A DNA stretch of 64,000 bases. Source: Amia ocellicauda (taxonomy: Eukaryota; Chordata; Actinopteri; Amiiformes; Amiidae). A program made the position numbers and the translations under genes. Below, one piece after another: positions 48,412 to 61,200 of this stretch. Each line of letters starts with the position of its first letter. The stretch's first letter is position 1. The DNA is taken from contig NC_089869.1 of assembly GCF_036373705.1 (NCBI RefSeq), positions 16,877,550 to 16,941,549 of the forward strand, written 5' to 3'. The notes under the pieces were generated by a model that saw only the letters and a program-made list of their open reading frames with translations, did not search any database and was not told where the DNA came from.

Positions 48412-48425
48412 CTGCCCTCTAGTGT
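48412..48425 (-). promoter_or_regulatory. Candidate CTCF site between ppa1 and sar1a
   Basis: CTGCCCTCTAGTGT matches 13 of 14 positions of the CTCF core written in reverse (SYGCCMYCTRSTGG). It lies in the short ppa1-sar1a intergenic region, about 0.3 kb before the sar1a promoter. This is a motif match only. Confidence 0.35.
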
Positions 48426-48699
48426 TACTCTAGTGTACTCCCCGGTTGCATAATTGGAACCAGAACAGTCAGAAAATACAATTGTACAAGTACTGTATTA
48501 GATTAAAATATATGTATTTCTATGCTTCAGTATGAACATAGTCTATAGGCCTACATATAGGTATATAAAATGTTTGCATCACGTAGTCGGAATAAGATAT
48601 TTTCGTGATAAACATGACAAACATAGTTATAATGCACGTAGAGTATAAATCATAGGTATTAATCACGCAATAAACACACATTAAAACAATATAAAGTCT

Positions 48700-48887
48700 T
48701 GCCCCAAATCACGTGATTACCCGTGTGGCAGCAGAAGTGACGTCATGCTACGCTGCCCCGGAAGTGAATGGCAGTGCTACGCGGTTCCGGTGTCTCGTCG
48801 GTGGCTGGGAGTTTCGGACCTGAGAGGCAGAGAGCGAAACTGTTCGGTTTCGGACGGAGAGTGTTTTACAGAAAACAACACCCTGAG
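48700..48887 (+). promoter_or_regulatory. sar1a: sar1a promoter and non-coding exon 1
   Basis: Within 60 bp lie a TCACGTGA E-box (48709-48716), a perfect CRE TGACGTCA (48738-48745) and an Ets site CCGGAAGTG (48758-48766), all typical of TATA-less housekeeping promoters. A splice donor, GAG|GTAACA, at 48888 would pair with the acceptor at 49530-49531, giving a 5' UTR exon of roughly 110 bp ending at 48887. The next exon then carries 17 untranslated bases before the start codon. Confidence 0.6.
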
Positions 48888-49548
48888 GTAACACAAGCCG
48901 GCGAATTAGGGATGATTTAGCACATGCTATGCCATGTCTTGAAGGTGTGTATTGAAGTATGTCCCAGTACAGCGTTAGGCCGGACCCGTACTTGTCTCGG
49001 TAACGCTGGTCCGGTTCTGATTCACCTGCCGGTTTGTTTTGGTTCAGCGAGCGGCCCGGATTGGTTTGGGGATCTCGATTAAGATCGTATACTTCCACCG
49101 TGAACACGAAAGGAGAAGCGTGTCGTCAGCTGTCAAGTCACACGCACTTTTCACCGACAAATGTGATGATTGTTCATTTTGTTTGAATGGTAGATACAAT
49201 CTAAACCTACGTGGCTTAAGTGTGTAACCGTACACCGCGCAGGGAGTGAGGGCTGGGATGCCGTGACGTCCCGGGGTGGCTGTCAGTTTTCCGGTGTCAG
49301 CTGACAATGTTCCTGCCAGTTTTGCTCCCAATCGGGACTGTATGTCGAGAAGGACGTTTAAATAAGGGCTGTCCTATTGCAACACATATTGAAGCTGGAC
49401 GTCTATTGCTCTTTGGCATATTCTCAGTGTAACTTTCCTTTCCTTTGTATTTAGGGACCTGTTTAACATGAACACATTCAATGCACGCAAATGAAATGCT
49501 TACTTACCATGAAACTATTGTTTTCTTTCAGGTAACACAGACCCAGAA

Positions 49549-51723
49549 ATGTCATTTATATTTGATTGGATCTATAAAGGGTTTAGCAGCGTGCTACAAT
49601 TTTTAGGTAATGTATGAAACATGTGTCAATAAGTGTAACCAAAAAGGCATGCTACTTCCCCCGAATAATGATTTAACATGTTTATAATACCGAAACTAAG
49701 ATCAATATAGACACATCCCAGTGTTTTTTTAGGTGTGAAGTTTAAATGTATATATTATTAGCTCATTTTATATAGCAGCTCCCAAAATGTTTATTACATA
49801 CATTCAGGATGAAGATCTCATTTAAATCAGCCTGTTGAACTCTTCACATTTTATTGTAATACATGTTTGTGTAATTATGTTGAGATATTAACTATTACTA
49901 TTACTAGTCTACTTCTGATATTCTTTAAAATAACAAAGTATAGGATTCATGAAATTGTTTGTTTTCTTTCTAAGGTGTGTCTATAATATTATTTGTAAAT
50001 TGTGTATTAGTCTTAATTTGGGTTTTAGTCCATTTCTTATTTTTTATTTGTATCCCACCCCCCCACCCCCCCCCCACCCCATATATATGTGGACAAATAT
50101 ATTTCTCTGTTAACAAGTATATTTTGACCCTTTACAGGTTTATACAAGAAATCCGGGAAGCTAGTTTTCCTTGGCTTAGATAATGCTGGAAAAACAACAT
50201 TATTGCATATGCTTAAAGATGATAGACTTGGGCAACATGTGCCTACATTGCATCCAAGTAAGTGGTTCTTAATTTTGTTTTTAACATTACTTTGGCACAG
50301 AAAACGAATCATTTATATTAAAATGGCATGTCCCAATTGGAGACGCATTAATTGAATGTACATGGCAAGTTGTATGGTTGTGCAGGGAATAATGATTATA
50401 ATTGAATGCTTTGCAGTGATTTAATACAGTAATATACAAAACTATGTTTTTAATATATTGTTTTAATAGCCTCTGAAGAGTTGACGATTGCAGGAATGAC
50501 TTTCACCACATTTGATCTTGGTGGGCATGCGCAAGGTAAGAATTTAAATACAAAAGCTAATCTAAACAATTAATTGTATTTATTGCACTGAGTAAGATGA
50601 TCAACAAACAACACAGAGATGTATATTTTTAATTAGGTGAACGTTTCAACAACAAATTAGCTGAAAAGGCTTCTGTTATTATCCAGGAAAACGGGTCAGA
50701 TCCCTTTAATGCCATTCATTTAATTTCAAGTCCAACATATATTGTGGCATGTCAATGTAGTTCATTAAGGCATAATTTTTTCTTATTCCCTTTATACAGC
50801 AAGAAGGGTTTGGAAGAACTACCTCCCAGCTATAAATGGAATTGTCTTTCTAGTGGACTGTGCAGATCATTCTCGCCTTCAGGAGTCTAAAATAGAGCTG
50901 GATGTAAGTGAACATACATACATGATAGCTATGATGTCAACCCCTTTTAAAAATAAACTGGATAAAGTAAACGATGTTCCCCGAATTATTTTAATAATAT
51001 TTTGACAATTAATTCTCAAAAATATGGTAAATGGAAGTTAATTTATTTTTCAACATAAAACACTGATTTTCTTTTTTTCGGTCTCTAAGTTAGATAAAAT
51101 CTAATTTAGTATTATAAAAGTAGAAATACTCATTGATTGTATATGATGGATTGCATTTAAAATCTATTATACCTTGAAATATTAAAAGAAGATTCTCTAC
51201 CTGAAAATAATAGTTTACAGAAAAATATTTTTAGAGAAACGAGGATTTAAATATCAAATAATTTTGTTAACCTGCAGGCACTGTTGACGGATGAGACGAT
51301 CTCAAATGTGCCAGTCCTCATTTTGGGCAATAAGATTGACCGTTCAGAAGCTGTCAGTGAAGAGAAATTGCGAGAAATGTTTGGTCTTTATGGGCAGACA
51401 ACAGGAAAGGTAACGACTTTGACCCTCAGTGCTGTCTGTACCTAGACTGTGTTATGTTTCTTGTGTTATGTTTGACAGTGTAAAATCCTGGAGTATAATT
51501 GTCAGAGTTAAAGGGATTGTGTTTTTGGTTCAACAGTATTTAGGTGAAAGTTAACTCTGAGTTTACCATTGGGTTTAATATGTTCTCTTGTCTTTTGTGT
51601 CCTCAGGGCAATGTGTCATTAAAGGAATTGAATGCACGGCCTATGGAGGTGTTCATGTGCAGTGTGCTGAAGAAGCAGGGATATGGTGAAGGCTTTCGTT
51701 GGCTTTCTCAGTACATTGACTGA
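49549..51723 (+). CDS. sar1a: SAR1 small GTPase of the COPII coat
   Basis: Coding exons are 49549-49606, 50138-50257, 50470-50535, 50800-50903, 51278-51409 and 51607-51723, giving exactly 198 aa, the length of SAR1A/B. Sar1-GTP inserts its N-terminal amphipathic helix (here [18 protein letters not shown]) into the ER membrane and recruits Sec23/24 to form COPII vesicles. All GTPase motifs are present: P-loop GLDNAGKT (32-39), the switch I Thr in VPTLHPT, DLGGH (75-79) with catalytic His79, NKID (134-137) and [10 protein letters not shown] near the end. The protein ends RWLSQYID. Residue 80 is Ala where human SAR1A has Glu and SAR1B Val. Assignment to SAR1A rather than SAR1B rests on synteny with ppa1 and tysnd1 and on the SEEKLRE and WLSQYID stretches. 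Confidence 0.96.
50054..50080. repeat. C-rich tract in a sar1a intron
   Basis: A run of cytosine blocks separated by single A bases lies about 57 bp upstream of an exon acceptor (50136-50137). The complementary strand has four or more G runs and could form a G-quadruplex. Confidence 0.9.
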
Positions 51724-54300
51724 TCTTGTCAAGACTGTGTTGTATCAGGCCGGACTGAGGTGGCTCCTTCTAACAGTTTTTGTACCAAGACATGGAAAAC
51801 AAGGACTGGTATCTTAATGGAAAGTTGTTAACCTCTGATGTATTTACCTGGCTTCAAAGTACAACGTCTGATTGTCCAAATGGCTAATAGTTTAGGTGTT
51901 TACCACAATATGCTGAAATTTAAATGGTCTCAAACAGGACTCACAACCTATACTTTAGTACAGGTCTGATACTTAAAAATAAATAAACAAAGAAACAAAC
52001 AAAAAACGGAATGTGCTCCACAAGGGTAAGGATAAAACAAAGCTTCCCATCCTAGCCATGGCCATGAACTTTTACATAGGCATTGCAAACAAAAGTTATT
52101 CTATGTAAGCCATTCACTCTCAAACAAGATACTGAAAATTCATGTCAACATTTCCTAAAATAAACCCCGATTTTTTTTTTTTAGAACATTTTTGTTTAGA
52201 GAACAAAATGCATAGTCCAGTTCAAGAAAAAATTTAAATGGAAAAAATAATAATCAAAAACGTTTTGGTTTTCGTAAGTATGGCAAGCACTGTTAAAATG
52301 TGTGTGATCAATTAGTGCAGTCAGTGGTTATAACTAAGTGAGCACACAAGAAAATATCGGATCCTTTTTATGGTTGAATTCGAAAGCACAAGATCTTAAC
52401 AATAATCCCTAAGCTTACCACCGGGCAGTCACCTACTGACTATAACTGAAGTCATAATATAATAGAATCTCTTGAGCTGGGTTTATTTTTGGAATGCTGA
52501 TTTGAATAATTGCAAAGAAGGGAAAAGAGTTATAAAATAGTGTTTTTGCCTGTGCTGCTATTGCCTTTTACATACTCAGCCAAAGACATGCAACTTAAAA
52601 AAATAATAATTCCTGAATCAAACAGTGTTTTCAGTATATGATATCATACTACAGTTTCTATAATAAGTTCAGCACAAGCAAAGAAATGGTGGAACATAAC
52701 CCCTTGAACAGTTTGGACATTTGAAACTGGTTGTGGAAAAAAGTATTTTTCGGACAGCAATAAAGCGTGGAGAGCAGCAATAGCAAGTCCAGTTGAAAAA
52801 GAGGGTAAGATTGTTGTTTAAATGGATATGATCATGATAACTTTGGCACATGTCCCGTACTGAAAAACGACAGGTTTGATAGTCTCTTCTGTACAGTGGG
52901 CTTACTCACCGTGCAGATTTACTACTTCACAAATGTAATTGGCAGCAGAAATAATGGGTTAGTTTCAATATTACTAATCAAGGCACATCTTGCTTGTTTA
53001 AAACACATGTATTTTTTTTAATTATCTTTGGTTTGACATTTGTTTGTTTTTACTGAAAAATGTGGTATTGACTGACCAGTGTAGTATGGCCATCACTGGT
53101 TATCTTACTTTTATTATTAATATTATAATTTACACTAAGTTTACAAGCTTTAAAGTTGTATTTAACATTTAATGCTTTTAGGAACCTTTTTTTGCAGCAT
53201 ACTAAAGGTAACACTGAAACAATTTGCAGCATAATGATCTTCGGTGGGGGTTGAGGGAGGGGGGTTCTTGTATGTACTGTACATGTTAATGTAGATAATG
53301 AAGTTTGTCTATATTGTCTACTGTTTGAATTATTGCATATAACTGATAAATATTCACTGAGTAAGAATTAGAGGTGCAGAAGGTATTTTTTGAATATTAA
53401 CTACTAGCAATCTCAGTATTGCTACCAGTAGAATATGAGAGTACTTATATTGCACCACAGCATAGCTTCCGGAGTTCAATCTTTGTATGTGCACTTCATG
53501 TATCTATCATGCAGCAGTTACATTTTTAGCATAATTGTAAATAATGTAAAATTACTTGGGATACTACCCCCAATATTACAGTTAATCTGCTTCTGGAACT
53601 GTCTTATAAGTGCATCACTGAAGGAAAAGGATTCCGATTTTTATTGATAGTCATAGATCTTTGGGAAATCACCAGAACCTTCAAATAATCTGCTGTGCCA
53701 ACTATTGTTATCTTTTTGGCATATTTTTATTGATAAGGATCATGTCTGGTCCTTGAAAAAACATACACTGTACCATGGAATGGGCATGTTCTTTATGCAA
53801 TTAATTTCTAATGACCATACTCAGTGAGGGTGTTAAGATCTCTTTCCTACAGATCAGAATATCCCCTAAAATACCCCCCTTTTTTCATTGGGGTGGAGGA
53901 TGGGGAACATTTTCCTAATTTAATTTTTTGTTTGTGTCATTTCAGAATATAATTAAAAATAAATATTGTACAAAGTTGTTTTGTCCTTTGCAAGATGTGT
54001 ATGCCTTTTATGTTCGCACACATTTAAATTAATAGTACTAATTATTTTTAAATGTGCGTCCCCATTAAGTGGTTAAAGGAATTTAATCATAATCAGTTAA
54101 TTATAATCTAGGTTAATTAAGTGTAAATAGAATCCTATTAAATTTAAGTATTTTATTTTTAGAATTATATTTATTTTTATATTCATGTCACATTCACATT
54201 TTTGTAGAAAAAATATGAATATCAAAACCAGTGCACACTCACAATGACTTTTGAGTTTGCGTCGTTTTGTGACTTTGTATTTGCAATTACACTATCAGTT
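51724..54300 (+). other. Probable long sar1a 3' UTR and AT-rich intergenic sequence
   Basis: No coding exon was found. Several AATAAA signals lie on the plus strand, among them one near 51979 and one within AAAAATAAATATTGTAC near 53955 that is followed by GT-rich TTGTTTTGTCC. The latter would give a 3' UTR of about 2.2 kb. Which one is used cannot be told from sequence. Confidence 0.4.
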
Positions 54301-54369
54301 ATTCTTGAACAGCATAAAGCTTCTTACAATTTGGGGAGTTTTCATTTTAGCCTATCATAATCTGCCTGC

Positions 54370-54652
54370 AACGGGAGAGCCAATGAGATCTTCTGTATCG
54401 TCGTCCGTTTTACTTTTGTGAACCAATAAGATAATAGAATGAGAAGTCCGCTAATGTTCGGGTTCCTTGACGTAAACGCTCCGTCTGGGTTTATGTGACT
54501 CAACCGCATTGTACACGCAAGACTAAAAGCACGTTTTATAGCTCTGCAGATTTGCCTCTTGATACTTTTGGTTGACAGAAAAGCAGTTATTTCGCTGGAC
54601 ACGGGCATTTATATGTACTTGAGCAGTCTTTCAGATGTCATTTCGGTTCCAG
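54370..54652 (+). promoter_or_regulatory. tysnd1: tysnd1 promoter and probable non-coding exon 1
   Basis: Two CCAAT boxes (54380-54384 and 54423-54427) are followed by a CRE-like TGACGTAA (54468-54475). A splice donor, CAG|GTATGG, ends a possible exon at 54652, and a good acceptor, TCTCTTTAG, lies at 55211-55219, 27 bp before the start codon. Two further TGACGTA motifs occur at 54843-54865. The layout supports a 5' UTR intron of about 0.57 kb, but the transcription start is inferred. Confidence 0.4.
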
Positions 54653-55246
54653 GTATGGACAGGTTTGCTGTTATGCGAGATGCATCAATAGTCTGTGATG
54701 TGTGTTTTCATTTATTAGACACGGTGTATGCATTTCATTGTATTTGGTTTGTTGAAAACAGAAATTCAGAAACTAAAACGCCATGTCAGATTGTTAGTGC
54801 GGTTGTGTGGCATTAACCAAGTCGGTTTTGTTTCTTTTCCTGTGACGTACTTCCAGGGTGACGTATATTGGACACGGGTAGCTCGGTAGAAGAAACATTC
54901 CTGCTTTGGCACTGTAACGTAATCATTTAACAATATCAATTAAATATATTTGTTTCGGTGTGTTGTAAATGACATAAATATAGGCGGATTTCTAAAATAG
55001 TGTGAATCATATACATATAATAGAACAGTTTCACAGCATTTACACTGGGAACAAATGTTTATAGGTGTTGGATAAAAACATTACATATTTCTGTAGGAAT
55101 ACTGTTTTGAATTTTGTACTTGTTGCACCACGTTTGTGTGTGTTTTAAACTTACCCCAATGTATTACTTTCTGGAACGGCGTTTTAAATGATCATTAACG
55201 AAAAAGAGCTTCTCTTTAGATACTTGCAAACGTTTTTTGAATCAGC

Positions 55247-58200
55247 ATGGGACCCATGGAAGAAACGTGTTGTGTAGTGTCAGTTTTTGAGGCAGCTGGG
55301 GAGTCAAACTGGGGGAAGACACTTGGTTGCCCACAACATTTGGGATCAGGGTGCTGTGCAGAGGAGCCATTGAGCGGGAGTGGGGTTCTCCTGAATGCCC
55401 AGTCTGGGATAGTGGTTTGCCATGGTCTTTTGTTCTCCTCATTTCTCATGAATAAAGACATTAACCTCTCTGACTGCCAGGTTTTGTTTCCAGAGAGCTT
55501 CAGCAATAAACTGCAGGTTTACATACAGCATTATGATATAATAGACACCCAGATTGCCAATACTCAGAGGATGCCAAGTCAAGCAATGAACCAATGCTAT
55601 GGGCAAACAAATATGGACATTCAAAGCAAGCCCAGACTGTCCTCTCAAAAGGCAGAGTTCCTCATGCTTCTGTCCTGTCAGGAATTTCAGGAGACTTTCG
55701 AGAATGTGTTCAATACGTCAGAAAAGTGGAGTTTTAACAGTAACGAAGAGGATGCTGAGCTGAACGAGATGAAAAAGGACAGCAGGTTTTTAAGTTGGTT
55801 TGCTTTGCTGAAGGTTCCTGGTTTGCTGGAGGAAGACGACCGGGTCACACCTTGGCTGTCCAGCTCTCATTTACAAAAAGGAGATGTGACTTTTGTTTGT
55901 GGCTCTCCGTTTGGTTCGGTCTGCCTCGATATATTCATGAACACCCTCAGCAAAGGCATCGTGAGCAATCTGGCTGGGGAGGGAAATGCGGTGATCCTGA
56001 CAGATGCTCGCTGCTTACCTGGCACTGAAGGAGGAGGGCTTTTCATAAAGAAAGGAGACCACTTCTACCTCGTGGGATTAATAGTGTCTTCATTATGCAG
56101 GAAGGCAAACGAATGGATTGGTCTGACTTTGGTGTGTTCTGTAGAGTATATTCTCAGGAATATTAGGATGTTGGGCTCTAAAAGTGCCCCATGGCTGAAA
56201 GAAAAGTCTCGTCAGAGACCAGTGACTTTCACACAGGTCTTGTCAAGTGGCCCCGAAGCCAGAGCTCTTCAAAATCATCCTGTGGTGGTCCTTGTTGAGT
56301 GTGGCCAGCTCTGGGGCTCTGGGGTGCTTATGAATTCGAGGATAATGCTGACTTGCAGACATGTAGTGGAAAGATCATCAAAAGTGATCGTGAAGGTCAG
56401 GACTGAAGAAAGGTAAGTCAAACTTGGTTTCAGGTTGCAATACACTTTTCAGAGTATTTGTACTCAGTTTTTCATGACAGGGCTTCTTATTTCATGCTCA
56501 TGTATATAATGCTGAATATTATATAGGATATATGTCAGAATCATGGGGGGAAAAGTAATTGTATATTTAATTATGCATTTTTGTGGACTGATCTGATTTA
56601 CATAATTAAGTACAGTACGAACCTTTAAAAAATGTTTTTTCATCTCTCTCTTTCCCCCCCAGTTTCCTGGGTGTGGTGGGAGAAGTGATTTATTCCACTA
56701 AGGAGTCTTCACCATTTGACGTCGCTGTGGTGCTCCTGAAAGAACAATTTCCCAACATTGTAGTGCCAGCTTTAGCCAACAGCTTCAAACCAGGTAGGAT
56801 TTTTTTTGTATCTTGTAACAACTAACCTATTGCAGTGGAGAATGTTTTTAGGTTCACATATTGCAGCACATTAGATTTCAAGATCTGTGGCACCATGGGA
56901 AGAGGGTTTTGATGTTCATCTTTAAAAAGAGTACAAAACAGTACTTTGAGTTAAAAATACATTTAATTCTTCTGCTTTAAAGGTGAAGTAAAGAATGGGA
57001 GCATTCAGGAATTTTCTGAAATTGGAATCTGAAAAGCATTGCTTATTTGAATTAACTTGATGTAGAGGTATGTTAAAGCATATCTGCATCAGTTAAGCTA
57101 CAACCCTTTTACAGTGTTCTGGGTTAATGAAGTTTGTATCTTTGGAGATGTTGTTTTCTCAAATGAATGATGATGCAAACAGATGAGAGAGGCTGGGATT
57201 TGTTGCACTGCTGCCTGTATTTCCCCATGCAGACTGGCGTGTGTTGTTGGTGTCTGTGCAGGAGAAGATGTGTGGATCCTGGGGTTTGGCGTGTTTGGTC
57301 AGAGCTGTGGGCCCACCTTGACTGCGGGGATCCTGTCCAGAGTGGTCACCTGCAGCTCCCAGCCCGTGATGCTGCAGACCACGTGTGCCGTGCAGGCAGG
57401 GGCCAGCGGGGGAGCTGTGATTCGAGCCAGCACAGGAGAGCTGCTTGGTAAAAATACAAATTGAGAAAATGTACTTCTAATCTAATTTTTACAGTAAATA
57501 CAACAACAGTAAAAAAATAAAAAATTAAATTAAAAAAAAGTTAATTTAATCCAACACTTTCTGCTTCCTGAAATGATGAGGCTGCATTAGTGTACAAATG
57601 TATAAAGTATTAGAAGGTAACAAAGGTATCAGATGGTATAGAATTGTCAGGTTGGTCAAATATTGAATACAGACCTTAGTCTGGAAGGTGGTGTATTGAT
57701 AAAAACAACATAAGAACTGGAATATTTTCAACCTCATTTCATATAGGGCAGCATTTTGAGCATCATCTGCTTGCTGTTGAATTTAAAATTCGAGTAAATT
57801 AAGCGTGATTCAGTGGTGTGGTCCGCTGAGACACACACGTTGTCAGATGACAAAGTGAAAAGAGGGACCAGCTTCTTTCTGTCTGCCTTGCTGCCGGTTT
57901 TCCCAGCTGTGTTGCAGTCTGAGCCCTCGTGGACCAGCAGGGCCGGCCTCAAAGATATGACCAGAAACGTCACATTCAGATATCACAACCTTATTTTCAT
58001 ATTGTCCTGTTAAGAACGTGTCAACATCACATACAAATAATTGATCTCAAATGTATATAGTGCATGTCATGTAGGAATCCCACTATGTATATTTAAACTG
58101 TATAGAAAGCCACTCTGAAAATAATAAATTAAACAGTGTAGTGAACAACTTATTCAGTATGGAATATGCTTAACCCTAGCTATTACAAGCGTAAGATGGT

Positions 58201-61200
58201 CATGATTGTTGTACACACAGAAATAGATTCACTGGCTCAGAACTATTTTGTGGGTAGGTGCGGTGAATGAATGCAAGGCTTTGGTGATCACAAATTAATA
58301 TTTATAACCAGGTAACTATATTTTTGTACCGTTGACACAGCAAAATATGTAATGTTTTTGTTTAGTTTTGAATTGGCTGTGTTACGTGCCGCATACTGAA
58401 GGGAAAGTAATACTGTAACCACACACCTGGGGGCAGCACTGGGCCGCTGCGAAGAACAGAAATATTACAGCCCTTTCAAATGTACCGGTGATAATATTAC
58501 TAGTTATATATACACAAAAATACTATAGAAAATGTAATCCTTCAAGCTTCTCAGAGAAGAAAAAACGGCAAAACAAAACAAAGCAAATTTTATACCAACT
58601 AGACCACGTTAACGATCTATATTTTGTATATATATATATATAATATTTCAGGCAGTTGGAAAAATGGAAATGAGAGGATTTATTTTGTAAATTGTGAACA
58701 GAACCAGACAAGATTATTTCTTATAAATACAATGTAGGGCATCACCTCTGGCTTGCATGCTAGCTGCATTATCAGTAGGAACAGCAGGAGGAAAAACAGC
58801 CCCAACTATTTTCTCTCACTTAACCATAAATATGGCAAAGGTCATGTATGTGCTCATAGCAATATTTCAGGTAGGACTGATAGTTTGGTGTGACTGTGTC
58901 TGAATATAGCTAACCGCAAGAAGGCTAGTATTTTAATATGGATTAAATCAATTGGCACAAAATCCACCTGGCATTGAAATTGGTCTCAGGAATTTGCTGT
59001 GTTTACAAGTTTAGAATAATCTTGGGTCTGCTGTACTATTAAAAGGTGTTTTATTAAACCTTTGCTTGAATTAAATACTAGACCATGTGTCTACCTTAAC
59101 CTCTTGACCGGGAGAACGATTCAATCAATCACACCTTTGAATAGATAATGACCAACTTGCATGGATTTATCTGAATTTTCTGTATTAGAAATTAAATTAT
59201 TCATTGCTCAATGTGACCTTTGGGAGTGAAATGACACAGTTTTATTTTTCCTTGCTAAGGATCATTAGCTTGAAGAGAATTTAAAGTTGGAAGAAGAAAT
59301 TCATACACTTCAAGTCTGCAGTTATCTTAATGAATGCATCCTAAGTAACACTGGCACCAGGCTTAAGTCTCGTTTCAGGGCATACAAAACGTTCCATTAA
59401 TGGGCTCCAGAAGCCGATTACTTTGTAAGATTACAGCTACCAGCAATTGTATATTTTAATTCCCTTGATGGACAGTGTAAGTGTGTGATTTTGTTCTGCA
59501 GTCCTGCAGTTATTGTCTGGTGAAAAGCTGTGTTTGTCCGAGTGCGATGGAGGCAGGTCTCTCTCGGTGCAGCTGTGTGGGGCTGAGGCACAGACAGCTG
59601 ACCCGTCTCTCCTGGGGTCTCATCACTGCAGTGCTGGGGCTCTGAATAACACGAGAAACTAGGCCACACTCGCTCCATTATCTGAGCGAGTGTCTAGTGC
59701 TTGTCTTTGCCCAAACACCTTAACTTTCTATTTAAGACATTGAAGAGTGGGCTGCTTTTGACACTCGCCAAACATAGGCTGATCGTGCAGGTTTTAGGTG
59801 AATGCCAGAATAATCGTTCTTTTGGTACTACAATTATTTTACTGTAGTAGCAGATTACATTGTCTAATTATTTGAGTGGTTTGCGGTTGGCCGCAGTTTG
59901 CAGCTGTATTCTGATTGATTATAATGCATCCCACTGGACTGCATTTTGGAACCAGTTTCTACCAAAGCACAAGTAGGGAAATATAAAAGAACAGCATGAT
60001 TAAACCGGGCACTTGTCATTTGTGCTGCGTAGTGTGGTTTGCAAATTATGTCAATAGTTTAAAACTATTCAAACAGTGAAAAGTGTTTCAGCAGCATTGA
60101 ACTGTTTTTTTTTTCTTCTTTAATGGGTAATGAATATTGATGTCACAATTTGGTGGTTGTTTTTTTCTTTAGATCTGTATTTACCAATCTGGGAGAATAG
60201 ACCATGTTCTTTTAACTGTGTTTTCACATCTCACTTGGAGCTCAGAAGCTGGGAGGGTGGGGGATTTCTAATTTACATGGAAATAGTCATGTTAAGAACC
60301 ATTAGCCGTTTAACTGGTGAGATATATAGTCAGGTTTATTTCCTCTGACTGCAGTAAGTGCAATTGAGTTTGGGTCATAAAGCATTACTACACTGCCAAA
60401 AGTAAAAGTGCACTAGAATCAGGATTAAAGAAAACCTGTTGGAGCTTCTCATTTAACATAACCTATAGTATGCCAGTAACAAAACCTGGGAATAGCATTA
60501 AAATGATCCCTGTTAAGTCCATTTTCGTGATAAGCGTACCTCAAGATGCCACTTTCCTGTTTTTTATTATGCTAGTTGGCAAAAGCAATCATCTTCCTTT
60601 GTCTGTCGAATGGTGAATTTGTATTCCTGGCAGTGTGTTTGTGGTGTATCTGCAGAAGCCATGAGCTTAGGCAGGTAAAGCCTGCATTGCTGGTGGTATG
60701 CGTCTAGGTGTTATATCTCTGGGTGAAGCCCAGACTTTGTGATAACCTTGGTTTTAGATGTGCATTTGGCAGGACGTCTCTAGCGTCTCGCGTTCACTTA
60801 ATTAGAAACAAACAGAATGTTAATGGGAATCGTTCTAATTTATATTAAAAAAGCTTGAGTGCTTTGCACAGGTTTTGTGTCTGTGTTTTTAATACTAACT
60901 GCGTAGTTTGAAGCTGTACCTGGCTCAAGTCTTTACCTTTTGTTCTCTTGTTTTGGGGATTAATTGTATGAAACAATGTGATACCAATAGCACTAAGAGT
61001 GTAATTTTCTGAATTTGTGGTTTATAAAGACCAAAGTGCTTCTAGCTGTGGCTGATGTGTGTCCTTCCATCACTTAGGTCTTGTGTCCAGCAACACACGC
61101 GATTCTGCGGCCAGAGTGACCTATCCACACCTGAACTTCAGCGTCCCAGTCACCGTGCTGGGGCCCTTGCTGCAGCACTTCGACCTGACTGAAGATGCCA

